From NCBI GenBank assembly GCA_014529385.2, contig CM043959.1:58630753-58694752 (forward strand): 64,000 bases of DNA, given 5' to 3'. Below, in pieces: positions 23,876 through 36,222 of this stretch; the first letter of the stretch is position 1, and the number at the start of each line of letters is the position of its first letter. This stretch comes from Adiantum capillus-veneris. Lineage: Eukaryota; Streptophyta; Polypodiopsida; Polypodiales; Pteridaceae. The notes beneath the pieces were generated by a model. The model saw only the letters and a list, made by a program, of their open reading frames with translations. It did no database searches and was not told the DNA's origin. A program made the translations under genes and the position numbers.

Positions 23876-24898
23876 GGGAAGCCCCAGCTTGAAGAGGCAG
23901 CAAGGACACTTGTCAAGTTCCTCCCCATGTTGCCCTCATGGTGTGCCTGAAGCCTATTGGTTGGCCACACAAGGGGTCCAATGATAATTTAGGATATTTA
24001 ATTAATTGATTTTGCATTTATCAAGTCCTCTCTCTCAAAGGGGAAAGGGGGACACTTGTCCCAAGGCTACCCATGTTGCTTGTAATGGATCCTGCTTGTT
24101 ATTGGCTAGGCCTGGAGGGGTCCAATGAGCTTCAAGCATGAGCTACAAGGGGGGGTCGACCCAAGCAAGCTAGGGGGGTGCTTAGGGGGTATACTCACCT
24201 ACACACACTCACAAACACTCTCATTGTGTACTATGCAAAGTGCAAGAGCTCCCTCTCCTTCTCCAAGCAAGTAGAGGTTGAGAGCCTACACCAACACTCT
24301 TGGCTATGGAGTGCAAATCCATCCAAGAGCCATGCTTCAATGCTTGAGCTTGCCATCTATTTCTTCTTCATTACTATGCTATTATGTATGCTAGCACAAG
24401 AGTTATGATAAGTGAGGAACTAGCTCTTTCTCGTATGAAATGTTTCTTCTTCCTCTTCCCTACCCTCATTCCCTGCTAGCTCTCTCCAACTTCGAAGGTG
24501 TTTGAGGTCTTGGGACTGAGGCTTGGTATAGTTAAAGCTTTCTTCAAGTTTAGGTTATGCTATGATGGTGATGCATGAAGCTTTCCATCTTCATTGCTTC
24601 ACCTAGGTCACAAGGAACACAAAGAATGTATTGTAACAAGTCTCTCTTTATGGGAGAAATCATAATACAAATGCCTATTGGAGGGGGGACCGGCTCCACA
24701 TAAATCCGGTCCTCAAATGTTGTCATGTTCTCTAAATTCTCTCTCTTGCAAAAGTATTGTCCATGCCAAGTTAACTAATTGCTATAATTATGTTGCTATC
24801 TTCAATTATGTCTACCCGCTATGCTCACAAAATCATTTCTTGAAAGTACTCTCATTAAATTCCGCTACTCTCAAATTGAATAGGCAAATTCCATTACA
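23224..24898 (+). mobile_element. Solo LTR of a Ty3/gypsy family, with 5-bp TSD
   Basis: The unit starts TGTCATAAAA and ends CCATTACA, i.e. TG...CA, 1675 bp long. It is flanked by GGAGT at 23219-23223 and GGAGT at 24899-24903, a perfect 5-bp target duplication. The same sequence in opposite orientation is at 43184-44975 and, internally deleted, at 63240-63801 where it is followed by a primer site and a gypsy gag. No element interior accompanies this copy, so it is a solo LTR left by LTR-LTR recombination. It contains a poly-G run and a (CA)n tract at about 23803-23873. Confidence 0.93.
23801..23873. repeat. (CA)n microsatellite in the solo LTR
   Basis: About 36 CA units, preceded by G runs at 23760-23790. 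The other LTR copies have only short versions here, so the tract expanded in this copy. Confidence 0.9.
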
Positions 24899-24903
24899 GG
24901 AGT

Positions 24904-25176
24904 GGACTTATCAACAGCACATGGGCCATTGCCTTTGATGTGAGAGGGAAGCCCATAGAGACTCCTTTTCAGTAAAATGAGGACTCTTTTACACATGGAA
25001 AGCATAAGCAAGTAGAATAAATAAGTCCATGGTAGAGAGAGAATCAAGCAAGAGGACCTTTAAGGGTGTTTAAGCCCTTTGTAAATCACTTCAAGTTTGA
25101 AGTGTAAAGCCATTGAGTGACTGCTTTCCATGGATGTAGCCCACACATGGGTGAACCATGTATATCTTGTGTATGC

Positions 25177-25212
<36 letters not shown>

Positions 25213-25298
25213 CTCTACTCTCTCTCTTATGTATGTGCTATCTCTCTACATTAAGCACACCACTCTAGTCACTACTTAGTAACTCATTAATCCTAACA
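24904..25298 (+). repeat. copia 3' LTR end, with (GT)n
   Basis: From about 25070 it parallels 18838-19031. A (GT)n run lies at about 25181-25211 where the 5' copy has a short CT run. Ends TAACA at 25298. Confidence 0.65.
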
Positions 25299-25518
25299 AG
25301 GTTACCCCCCATGCAACATTTTCAAAGCATAATACCACATGTAGGTATAAAGAAAACCACCTAAATATGAAACTTTGAGGTTTGTTGTTAAATTAGCTTG
25401 TTCCAAATTGTCATGCATGAGATAAACAAGTGATAGAGTCTCTAGCACTATATAAGCACTCCATTGTAACTCATTTCTAGTGTTAATCAAATGCATTTTG
25501 AGCATACACACACACACA

Positions 25519-25559
<41 letters not shown>

Positions 25560-25690
25560 CTTGAGTAGTTAATTAAGTAATTAGCATGTCATTATCATGA
25601 ATGCTACTCTCTTTTATCATCTGCAAAAAGTTTCTTGTAGGACATGTGGCTATGGTGGATCTAACTCCATATAATCAAATGCATTTTGAG

Positions 25691-25742
<52 letters not shown>

Positions 25743-26340
25743 CTCTCTCTCTCTCTCTCTCTCGTGTCTTGAGTAGTTAATTAAGTAATTAGCAGGTCAT
25801 TATCATGAATGCTACTCTCTTTTATCATCTGCAAAAGTTTCTTGTAGGGCATGTGGCTATGGTGGATCTAACTCCATATAAATAGACCTTTTACACTTTT
25901 GCTATGACACACGACACTCTTGTAATGATGTCTTCAGTAAAATTATGGTACCCTTTTTTACACATATACACAAGAGGATTTGGATAGGTCCAGGTTCTCT
26001 AACTTTATGCTCGACAAGGTTGATTGATTTTTAGATGATTGACGAGGTTAATTTCTAGTGAAAATATGCAAGGCAAGCAAAAGGAAGTACACACTTTTAA
26101 GCTAGGACTTTTTGCATTAGAATTCTCATGGAAGTTTGCATAAGCGTACACATGATATTTATGATCGGCATTTATTTTTTTCTACACACATTTCCTATTA
26201 TGCTTTGGAACAAAGAATTGTTTTCTAAGCATTTAATTTGCCTCTATGGATGAATGATGACTCATTTATGCTCAATTTCTTCATTCATATATGATCGCAA
26301 TAGATGTCTCTTTTATCAGTAAGTGTGGTTTATAAATCAT
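25299..26340. repeat. About 195-bp tandem duplication with (CA)n(CT)n
   Basis: A unit beginning 'gcatttt gagcatacacaca' and ending 'ggatctaactccatata' occurs at about 25491-25672 and again at about 25680-25880. It includes a (CA)n(CT)n tract that is longer in the second copy. The duplicates differ at a few positions. No coding region. Confidence 0.75.
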
Positions 26341-26600
26341 AGTTCACTAAAGCCAGTGGAATTTATTTTTCTAAGTCATTATTACTTAATACTTAAGCAT
26401 TCCGCTACTATGCTCTTTGATATACTCACGGCATGTATTTCACTAAAGCGGGTGGCATTTATTTTGCCAAGTCATTATTATTTAATACTTAAGCATTCCT
26501 CTACTGTGCTCTTTGATACATTCCTCTACTATGCTCTTTGATACATTCCTCTACTATGCTCTTTGATACATTCATGGCATGTATTTCACTAAATATGTGA
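26341..26600. repeat. Nested tandem repeats
   Basis: A roughly 100-bp block ('ttcactaaag...gcatttattt...acttaagcatt') is repeated at about 26343 and 26441. Inside the second, 'attcctctactatgctctttgataca' is repeated three times (26494-26572). Confidence 0.8.
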
Positions 26601-27840
26601 TTCAAAGACATACAAAAGTTTCACACGTTGTCAGGAGTTTTTTGGAGCAAGGGATTGCGCATATGTACATACACATTCATGGTGCATCAAATAAAGAATT
26701 GCCCATTTTCCAGAGCCAGGTGGTTACGTGGGGCCCACATGTGTACAGGTAGGACAGCATGTACATAGTGCAGCAATTTTCACTATTATTAGTACTGGTG
26801 TGTTTTTTCTACAATAAGGAGGAGTTGGTAGCGTGTAAAACTTCTCAAGGAAGCTATCCGCGGGCCGACGACATGAGGTCAACAGGTGCGTCAGATGGCA
26901 TCTAGTGGCGTCAGGAGGGCGAACAGGGTCAATATTTGCACGCAGATGAGGACGGATACAACGTGGGTGTTTTCTTGTGAGAGTTACGCAGAAAGGTCAT
27001 CATTAGGACCACTTTTTGGGGCCACTTCACGTGGTGGCGAGATGCATTATTGGAAAAAAAGCTAAGTGCCAGGTGTGCAAATGATGCAAAAAGGTGACAA
27101 CTATGCACTGCGAGGTCAGTTTTTGGCCTGTTCGGGGTCCGTTTGAGGTCATCTAAAAGGCCAAGGGTGCCCAAGTAATAAAGCTAAGTGTGGGAACTGA
27201 AAAAACTGAGAGAAGACCAGAAAAAATGTGGAGAAGAGAGGAGGAACAGCCGCAGGTGTGTTTTTGCTCATTTTGGAGCCTGTTTTGGCCGTAAACTGCT
27301 CATCCGAGGTCGGATTTGAGCACTTTGACATTGTAGACTGGGGTTTTGGGCCGTTCCGGACGCGATGGCGCTGTCCATTTTGCCAAATTCCTCACTCTTT
27401 TCTTGCTGTTTTTCTGTGTAAGTTTCTCCTATGAGCGAAGTTTCTGCTCTAGTTTGTGATTGTATCTGGTATCTTTTACCCATATTGTGTGAGCTGTTTG
27501 CCCCATTGGTGTTGGCCCAAGCTCATTTGTATCTAAACATAAAAAATTCTCCTCTTTTGAGCTGAGTTTTTTGGGTGTGTGTGTGTATGTGTGTGTCTGT
27601 GTGGAGTGGGCAAGTGGATAGTCTCTCTCCTCTCACTCCAGAGGTGTGTTCCCTGTCTCGGCCAGGTGTGTTGTGTAAGCCGAGTGGTGCCCCATAGTGT
27701 GTGTGTGTATCTTCCCAAGAGTGTGTGTCGAGTCGTTATAGAGGCGCTGTGTGTGTTTTCATCCCGCTCACAACGTTAATTACTCTCTCTTGTTTTGTGG
27801 TAATGGTCCGTGGTAAACACCACGATCTCTCATAGTGTAG
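26601..27840. other. Intergenic, no supported gene
   Basis: I see only short incidental ORFs. GC content rises at 26850-27400. A GT-rich patch lies at 27570-27620. Confidence 0.4.
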
Positions 27841-28260
27841 GAGCTTGCATTTGCAGCTTCTGGACAATCCGTCACAACTTGTTTTTTCCAAAAAATAAAG
27901 GGGGGGGGGGGGGGGGGCAGAGTCCCCCCCATTGTCATGGGGATGATGGGGGGGCTCTGCCCCCCCCCTCCCCTTTTTTTGCAAAAACTTGGTTTGAGAG
28001 CAGATGCGTATCAACATATTGAGCATTAATCAATATAAAATCTCAAGATTAGCAATCTTATCCACAGCAAGGGATTGATAATCCGTTACCAGCTTGCCAT
28101 TTGCAGCTTTTGGACAGTCTGCCACAGCCTATTTTTGCAAAAAAAAGTGTGGGAGGTAGAGCCCCCCCCATCATCCGCGCGCGCTGATGATGCCCCCCCC
28201 TCCCCTTTTTTCCAAAAACGGGATGTGGCAGACTGTCCAGAAGCTACAAGTGGCGGCATT
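27841..28260. mobile_element. GC-rich foldback (MITE-like) element and a related partial copy
   Basis: The complete copy has arms AGCTTTTGGACAGTCTGCCA at 28105 and its complement ending at 28245 (one mismatch in 22 bp), with weaker pairing continuing outward (GCCATTTGC/ACAAGTGGC). Inside are A-rich then C/G-rich complementary runs around a GCGCGCGC centre. A second left arm, AGCTTCTGGACAATCCGTCA, lies at 27855, followed by G18-type runs and its own C/G palindromic centre, but its right arm is missing. No coding capacity. Superfamily unknown. Confidence 0.65.
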
Positions 28261-28440
28261 TGTGAGACTTGCTTTGCGCTAGAGAGCAAGGGAATGTACC
28301 TGTTGTGTGCATGTAGCTGGCCCGAGGACCTCGCGGGGAGGATGAAAAGCTCCTAGCTCGAGCAGATGGACAAAAATCTGCAAGTGGAATAATTGGATAA
28401 CCCTAAGTTAGAGCCAATTCATATTATGCACGGACAAAAA
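28261..28440. other. Short unassigned stretch
   Basis: No supported feature. Confidence 0.3.
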
Positions 28441-29046
28441 CTAAACTAACTAAACTAACTATATATTAACATACTATATCTTATAGTAATTATACGGGTT
28501 ATATATAGTATATAATATATAACTACGCTATGTATATTAATATATATAGTATTTATACGTCAATATATAGTATATAGTATATTATTGGTATATTAGTTAA
28601 TATATAGTATACATACGTTAATATATAGTAATTAATATATAAATCCTATATATTATATAGCATAAAATATAGTATACGTATATTAGGTAAGTATATATAT
28701 CATTATATGTCTAAGCTATAAAATTTTGGTATATGATAGTAATTTTAAATAGTATATGCAATACATGATAGTATTATATAATTACATACTACATTATACG
28801 CTAAGTATAATATGATATAATAACATATAATATTATATGCTAAGTATATATTACGAAAATAATAATAATTTATTAGTATATCGTATGTTATATTATAGAT
28901 ACGTATAAATATATATAATATGCATATGATGTACATTTATAATATATAATTATATAAAACTTATAGGTTCATTATATCGTAATAATATAATATATAATAT
29001 TTAGGTTTATAATATTAATATAATATATATTTTATAAGAAAAATTA

Positions 29047-29113
<67 letters not shown>

Positions 29114-29900
29114 AGCATACAATATACGGTTATAATATATAATTATAGTACTTATAGTTAAAATGTTAATAATATAAGTCTAATATGCATAGTTTAATTA
29201 AGATACTATATTAAACAAGTATATAATATAACTATAGCTATAGGTAATATTGTTATAACTATAACTATAACTATAACTATATATTTATACTTATAGTTAT
29301 AGTTTATAGTGCTATACTTATATTTATACTTATAAAGTTATACTTATCGTTATTATATTCATACTATTACATTAAACAAGTATATCTAAAACTATAAGTA
29401 TATATTATAGAAATAAGTATACTATGTAATAGCTAATAAGTATATCATAACTATAAGTATAGCTCTATATATATTATGTACTATTATTCTATATTATGTA
29501 CGTACTATTATATATGTAATTATAACTGTATTACCTAATTATAATATTTAGTATATATTATATCATTATAGTTTAAATATAAACTAGGTATAGTATGTGT
29601 AGTATATAATATACCAATATGTTGTACAGTACTACAATAAGATATATTATTTTAGTATAGTTCTATAAACTATATACTTAAATCCCATTTTTATTAGTTT
29701 ATAGATCTAATATGCATTTAATTCTATATACTATATACTTAAATACAATATATTCTATATATACTATGTCCATTTTGATTTTGAAGTGCTTAATTGGTGA
29801 TATATAAAACTATACTCTACACAATATATATACTCTATATTCTATTCTATATATAATATTTAAAACATCTCATATTTTTTATATATTATATTATATATTT
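28441..29900. repeat. 1.45-kb AT-rich tract with (TA)n
   Basis: Almost entirely A and T in permuted TATA/ATTA/TATAC phrases, with a perfect (TA)n run at about 29053-29107. No ORF of interest. Such tracts are recombination- and breakage-prone; here it separates the foldback elements from a DNA transposase remnant. Confidence 0.85.
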
Positions 29901-31690
29901 TTTTAATGAGAAATTTTTGACAACTCTAAAGATTAACAGATGGATTTGACAAAATGCTGATTCAAATAATGTATCTTAATGGCTATGATTGTTCAAATCT
30001 CAAAGACTAAATATTCCAAATCTATGTAGAACAATTTTCAATAAACGCATTAATTTCTTGCAGATGCATGCTTTTACTCTTTCTTTGTACCTTATACACA
30101 TTCTCTTCCTTCTCCTTTTGTCATTCTATTTACCTCAAGTATTATTCATGTCTGCCTCTAACATGACAGCTACTACTACAGTTATGCTTTCATGGACAAT
30201 TAATGGTGCTCAAATGGATTACAGAGTCTCATTATGAAATGGAGAGCTTCTGCTTAGTAAATATTTTCTTCAAAGTTTGTTGCCTCCTTCCATTAAGTTT
30301 GAAAGCTTGCAAGCAGTTGTTCAGACAGGGAAGTTAAAGTCTAGGGTCAAAGTTTTGCGAAGATGGGATCATGAAGATAAAAAATAGTACCTTCTTGACC
30401 ATACTCTATCCTCCGCTTACCACATTCTTCATTCGAATGACTTTGTTTATGTAGGTGACAATTTGGAAACAAGTGAAGAAGTCGATGATTCTTCAGTGCT
30501 TGCTACACCATGTAACAAAAGGTCGACTACATCACATTTAAATGTTGATATTGATGAGGGTACAGACGCAGTTGTTTTAGAGAATGTAAAACTAACCAAG
30601 TCAACAAAGTCCTTTCAAGACACAAAAGATGGGGTGAAGCATACAAGGTAGGATACATCCATCATTTCATGGATGAAAGAGAGAGGTAAAGTGTGCAAAC
30701 TGTCTTAACTTTTAAAGATTTGTGGACCTCCCAAAAAGATTGATGAGCTCCCAAATTTTTATGATGGCAATGTCTGTTTCAAGCTTCCTCCAGTTCAAAA
30801 CAATAAAAGGATGCTCGGTATGGAGCAGAAGTATGATGGTCACCTTTGGTCTCGCCCAACATCAACCAACATGGCCATAGATTGCACTGTGCATTTGAGT
30901 TATTGTCTTGGAAGCCGTCAATGTTGCAGAGTGACATACCCTTTTTACCTTGGTGAAAGGAGATACAATGATGCCTTATTTCATGGACATTTGGACAGAC
31001 AAATCAGCATGGGCTATCTGGTTAGCGAAGGTAAATATGGAATAACTAGCCACTATTGTGACATAACAGTCACTTGTTTGAATGTTTGCAAGTGTATGAT
31101 CTATTATGTGATGCCAAAGGAAAAAACAATAACACGTTTGGTGATCCATTTGGGAGTACATGACCACAATGTACATCCAAGAACTAGAAGGGAAGCTTTT
31201 GAAAAGGTACGCAATCTTGTTAAGACAACAGTTTTAAAGATTGAGAAGGGGGGTCCTAGAAAAGTACAAATGTTAGTTGCTCGTCAGATGCTATTCCAAT
31301 CTTTGACTAGAGAAGATGATGTAGAAGCCACTGATGTAGAGCTTAACCATTTCCTTGAGAAAATGATGTCCCTTGTTCAGAATAGGGGCTTTAAAAGTAT
31401 TGTGTCAAATGAGAAAGCTAAACAAGGTCAAGTTTTCGGTGATGGATACAACAATATACTATTGCTAAAAAAACGGTGTGTTTTTTCATTCTTTCATGGA
31501 AGCCATTTTCCAGGCCAGGGTGGGCTTGACGATATATCTTAGGTATTCAAAATGTCCACAAAAGGACCAGCTTCTGGATTTGAGCTAGTCAATAGAATGA
31601 GGCGAGGAGGGACAGGAGATTTGAGTAGTGCTTGGGTACACTTCGACCATACTCATCGTATGGCATTTCCTAGGGGAAAACCGTCGGGTT

Positions 31691-31990
31691 TCAAAGGTAG
31701 TTTAGTGAGGTGAGCGATAAGTTACCTGGAGGAGGCAACTCCAAAGGGAAGACCAAAGCAAGTCCCGCAGTACTTGGGCCTCTGAACAGAGGTACTTGGT
31801 TGCTGTCACGCCCACCAAAATGGGTCTCTCAAGGGAAAAGTCATCGCCCTAAGAGTGTAGATAATTCTGGCCTCCCGAGTCCAGAGGAAACTAGTGACAA
31901 AAGCGTCTGCCTTCGGTTTCTCGGGCATAGTCCTGGTCGTTCTTCTTGTTCACTTTTATGGTGGATAAAGGGGAGCGGCCGGGCTTGATT
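31691..31990. other. GC-richer insert inside the transposase remnant
   Basis: The transposase reading stops near 31690 and resumes near 31990. The stretch between is clearly less AT-rich, carries a 92-aa ORF (31710-31988) and does not fit the transposase. Its composition reminds me of organelle-derived DNA, but I cannot support that from sequence alone. Confidence 0.35.
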
Positions 31991-33128
31991 GAAGGATGGG
32001 CGACTATGTCCTTCTCGGTTTATGATCCTGGGTAAGTGAATTTATAAAAATATGACAGATAGAATGTTTTGTTATAAGATAACTTTTTTTACTTATTTGT
32101 TCTATGTGCACAGCATGAGAGCATTGCAGGTGATAGCAATATGTGAATGTAAAGAAGAAGATGAAGATACACAAATCTTGTTTTGGAGAAATTTAAACTC
32201 AGTTATGGAGAGATGTGGGCATGAACCAACAGACTTTTATGGGTTTATTTCTGATGAATCCGGTGCTAATTGGCTGGCAATACGAGTTGTATACAATGGA
32301 GGACAACATAATGTAATGGAGGGAAGGGAGCGCTCATGTCTTTTCCATTGGGAAGAGAGTCTACACAAAAACACAAAAAAACATGTCGCTATGGATAGAC
32401 AAATGCATCACATTGAAATGTGTGAAGCATGGTGCCTAGCAAAGACTACACATGAGGCCTCCCATATAGCTTCCACAATACAAGAATGGTGGATGAAAAA
32501 TATGACAGGGGATAATAAAAAGGCTTTAGAGAGATGGTTTAACTGGTGGAAGCAACGGATTGCTCATTGGGGAAGCTCTGAGACAATGGTATATTAGTGA
32601 GCTTTTTGGTTCTTATTAAATACATGAAAACAGAGATTTACATGTTTATGCTTTTACTCATTTTGTATTTATAGGTCGGTAAGAGTCCATGGGAAAAAGC
32701 TCAAATACCGAGCATAAACCTGTTAGAGAGCATCCATGCTGGTTGGCTGGCAGGTGAAGGTGGTAAACGTAAAATATCACTTTATGATGCGTGTGTCAGT
32801 GAAGTTTTGAATGCATATATTCAATGTGCCAAAAGATTGGGATACACCACAGGCAGATACATTGAACTCGGTCCTTCCATGGAAGCAATGCTGGCGAGCT
32901 CCAAACGCAGAGAATCTCCAAATCCAACTCAGTTTGTGAGTACCTTGAAAGGCTTGGTTGTTGGTAGTCCTTTGTATGAGGAGCCTATGATGGAAGGTGA
33001 CAAAGAGACCGTACAATGGAGGAAGAAAACTAGTGCAGTTGGTACAAGCTCACATAAACTTGGATATCTAACGGAAGCAAGACAACGCAAAACCAGAGGG
33101 AGACCACGAAGTATACATTTTGATAGAG

Positions 33129-33384
33129 AGGATAATGAAGAAGTATATGTTGTCACTGACAGTGAAGCAGGAGAGAGCATTCCAGTGCAACCTGGGGAGA
33201 ACTTAACAAAGTGTATTCAAGAGGTCAAAGTTGCCCACAAAGAGTGGGCTTTACGAAGGATAATGAAGAAGTATATGTTGTCACTGACAGTGAAGCAGGA
33301 GAGAGCATTCCAGTGCAACCTGGGGAGAACTTAACAAAGTGTATTCAAGAGGTCAAAGTTGCCCACAAAGAGTGGGCTTTACGA
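33129..33384 (+). repeat. 128-bp tandem duplication
   Basis: Two nearly identical copies, 33129-33256 and 33257-33384, starting 'gataatgaagaagtatatg'. 128 is not a multiple of three, so the duplication shifts the transposase frame. Confidence 0.9.
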
Positions 33385-33642
33385 AGGATACTAGCCAATT
33401 GCGTGTGGAAATGTTTCGGAATGGTAGGAAAGAAAAGTTGTGGTAACAAATTACAGAGCCATCAAGTGGGAATGGTTACTCCCTGTTTTTGGTTTGAGAG
33501 AACATTTAAAGACAAGACAGTCGCACAGTGGATATGGTTCTGCAATTTTGAAGTTGGTCACACACAAAAAGTACAGAGGCAAGTTAAATTCTCTCCAGAC
33601 ATTCCTACTTTCTGGCAAGTGGATATTGGAACAAACTTATCA

Positions 33643-33760
33643 AAGGAAGAGAGTGACAATTTGGTACAAAGTGGATTTCAATTTGCAGATTTTTCAACGC
33701 CAAGGAAGAGAGTGACAGTTTGGTACAAAGTGGATTTCAATTTGCAGATTTTTCAACGCC
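33643..33760 (+). repeat. 59-bp tandem duplication
   Basis: Copies at 33643-33701 and 33702-33760, starting 'aaggaagagagtgaca'; one difference near the start. It also shifts the frame. Confidence 0.9.
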
Positions 33761-34187
33761 ACTACGACGTATGAACAACACAAATGCTGCCCTTACACAA
33801 GGAGGCTCCAGTAGTAGCAGGAAGCGCAAGTGGAGACATGGTATTTCCAAAGAAGCACAAAAGAAATTGGAGTCAGCTGCTGCAAGTATGGTTGCAACGT
33901 TCTTGGACGAGAAACTAGAAAGCGACCAACACATAGTTTTGCGGGTATTGACAGAGAGTTGTTATGATGTACACATTAAGGTAGAGCCTAGTTGCACCTG
34001 TCCCAATTTTCAAAAGAGAGAATCTTCACATAAAGCATTTTTGGCATGTAAGCACATGTACTATGTGTATGTGCCTATTCTAGGGCTTCAACCAAAAGAG
34101 CACATGGTCATTCATCAGCCTGCACTATCACCCACAGACCTAGCATTTGTATTAGGGCAAACCCGCAAGATAAAGCCTGTGGTATAG

Positions 34188-36222
34188 TGAACCTAAAGCT
34201 TGGAGAATGTCATTTTGAGGTATGCTGTGAGGGAGATTTCTCTTATGTATTCGATGTGGAGTAGCTTTCCTAGACCAATGAGACTTTATTTGAATTCCTT
34301 TTTGAAAGAGAAGCATGCTTGCTAGTATCTATCTAGACAATTGTACAAGCTCAAAACTATGGCTTTTGGAAACTTGGACATGTTTTTGGTGTGTATTGTT
34401 GAAAGAGATTCAAAATCTTTAGCCAAATTGTTGCAAGATGATAGATGTTTTTTGTTGTGTATAATATTCTGATCTCTTCGTTTTGAATTAATTTTTTGTG
34501 TCGCTAGAAAAGGCTTTGAATCTAAAATCAAAAAGCTTGCAAAACTAGTTTCGATTGCAAAAGCTCAAAATTGGAAGCTCGCAAATAAAACACACTCCAA
34601 AAAAGAAAAGGAGTTGTCCAAAGCAAAGCAAAGCCATATATCTCTTAAAAAGAAAATATTTCCCATCACTACAATTAAATTGCACAATAAATTTTGTTAT
34701 TTTCCTCAAGAAAATAAGTTGTAATTTCCATTTCAATTACCTTGAATAAGTGGCATCCAAAAAAAGAATGGCAAAGACTAATTTTAAAAAAAAATCAAGC
34801 TTACACATTGAATACCCACGGTCCAATGTTGCATACATTTTGTTGAGGAACATCACATATTGTACATAATCTTAGTAACTATTTGTCGCAACCAAATCCA
34901 AGTGAAGACACTACATTTAATGGTTTGTGTTGTCCCACGTCTCTCATAGAAACATGCCATAGCCTTGTTCGCTCATCAATCTCCAGGGGAAAATGGTAAT
35001 ACCGGGGTCAATCCTTGACAGAAATTCCATTCTTAAAGACCCATTAATAGATAATCTAAGCAACGGCAGTCATCACAAATGAGTTTGAATTTGTTTTCAG
35101 CATATCAAATACAGAAACTAAGAGGACGCAAAATCTTCCATCAGATGTACCACCTCATTCGCCATTACATGTCCTTTCCATAATGGTGGATATGGTAATG
35201 AGATCACATATGAAGCATTACCTGGAACAAAGTGTGGTGCTCTTCCTAATGTATATCGAACTGTAGATTGATTTTCCATTCTTGTTGATAGTTTTTGTTG
35301 AGAAAAATAACAAAGAATTAGGTATATTGGTTTAGATTTTAAAAGCTTTAGGTTGTTAGAGGCTTGACCTTGGTTTGAAGTTTGCATGTTCAATACAAAG
35401 GTTTTATGGTAGCATGCTCCATGTTTTCTACACCATGAGAAGAGATGGAGTCTTTTGTACATGGCATGGTTCCAAAGAAGCTTGTAGCCAAGAGTTGTGA
35501 GACTAGTGAATTTCTTGTCAGCTTTCTTCAAAGGCTTCATCAATGTGTTATGGCTCCCTTTAAATGGCTTTTGTGAGACTTCTAGTGCTGGTGCTTTATT
35601 TTAAAAGATTCTCCTGCGTTCCCTTTTATGCAAGTAGATAATCACCAATTTCAATGGATTTCATTTTTAATGGGTGACGTGAGTTGGATCGTGCTATGCC
35701 ACAGGATTTACGACTTGAATGAGGCATCCAAATTGAGTGATTTGAACTCCGTGTGACCCATGCATAAATGTTACCAACCAACATTTGTTTGAAAATTGAG
35801 AATATGATACAAAATGAGTTGTGAGTGAGGCTTTACAATTGATTGAGTCACAAAAAAATGGGGGAACAAATATTTTGGTGTGTGAAAGGAAACCGGCGAG
35901 TTGGCAAAAATGGGGACAAGTCATGAGTTCATGACTCAAGTGTCATGGCTTCAAGTGTGTACATTTTCAGCATGGTTCTATTATGTACAGTCAAGGGGCC
36001 TCCATGCATACATGAGCTGGCATTTTTCGCTACGCCGGCCACCTTCCAGCCGGTCGCTCGACAGCCCTAGCCACGGCGTCCGGCAGCCCCTGCGAGATAT
36101 GAGCCAGCGGCAGTGGCATGCATCGCCCAGCTCAGCAGATAGCCTGGCTGACGGCTGTCGGCGATGATTCAGGCCGCCTGCAAAGGACCTTGTGAAGGGT
36201 GTCCGAATGTCGGTACTACTGA
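34188..36222. other. Intergenic; one doubtful minus-strand ORF at 35118-35543
   Basis: Mostly AT-rich with no repeats that I recognise. The 141-aa minus-strand ORF at 35118-35543 starts MMKPLKKADKKFTSLTTLGYK and shows no motif I know; it may be chance or a relic. 36000-36222 is GC-rich and is the 3' flank of the kinase gene. Confidence 0.4.

Larger units (their letters stand above)
18838..25298 (+). mobile_element. Decayed Ty1/copia retrotransposon with nested gypsy solo LTR
   Basis: Two matching LTR 3' segments bound it: about 18838-19031 and about 25070-25298. They share 'agccctttgtaa', 'gtagcccacac.tgggtgaa', 'tactta gtaactcattaatcct' and end in CACA/AACA. The first is followed two bases later by TGGTATTAGAG (19034-19044), close to the tRNA-iMet primer site. 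Between them lie copia-order domains (gag, protease, integrase, RT, RNase H). A gypsy solo LTR (23224-24898) sits inside the right half. The outer LTR ends are not resolved and no target duplication could be defined. Confidence 0.75.
29989..34187 (+). pseudogene. Decayed DNA transposase with C-terminal SWIM zinc finger
   Basis: Open pieces in order: 29989-30237 (hydrophobic, doubtful), 30463-31542 (one frame with stops TAG at 30649 and TAA near 30703; basic N-terminal region, conserved HDHNVHP), about 31543-31690, then after an apparent insertion 32112-32588 (ISDESGANWLAI then RSCLFHWEESLHKNT, an Asp/His-containing DDE-like segment), 32675-33390 and 33760-34187. Introns are readable: |GTAAGTGAA at about 32032 to ..GTGCACAG| at 32112, and ATG|GTATAT at about 32589 to ..TTTATAG| at 32674. 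The end has CTC then, 18 residues on, CKH (CxCx(n)CxH), a SWIM zinc finger as in MULE-type and related transposases. The superfamily is not certain. Tandem duplications at 33129-33384 and 33643-33760 break it. Confidence 0.6.

Noticed and set aside
30061-30237. Membrane protein with hydrophobic N-terminus
   Set aside because: Short, AT-rich and with no upstream signals; more likely leader sequence of the transposase relic.
31691-31990. Mitochondrial DNA insertion
   Set aside because: Composition and style suggest it, but I can name no mitochondrial gene in it; left as an unassigned insert.
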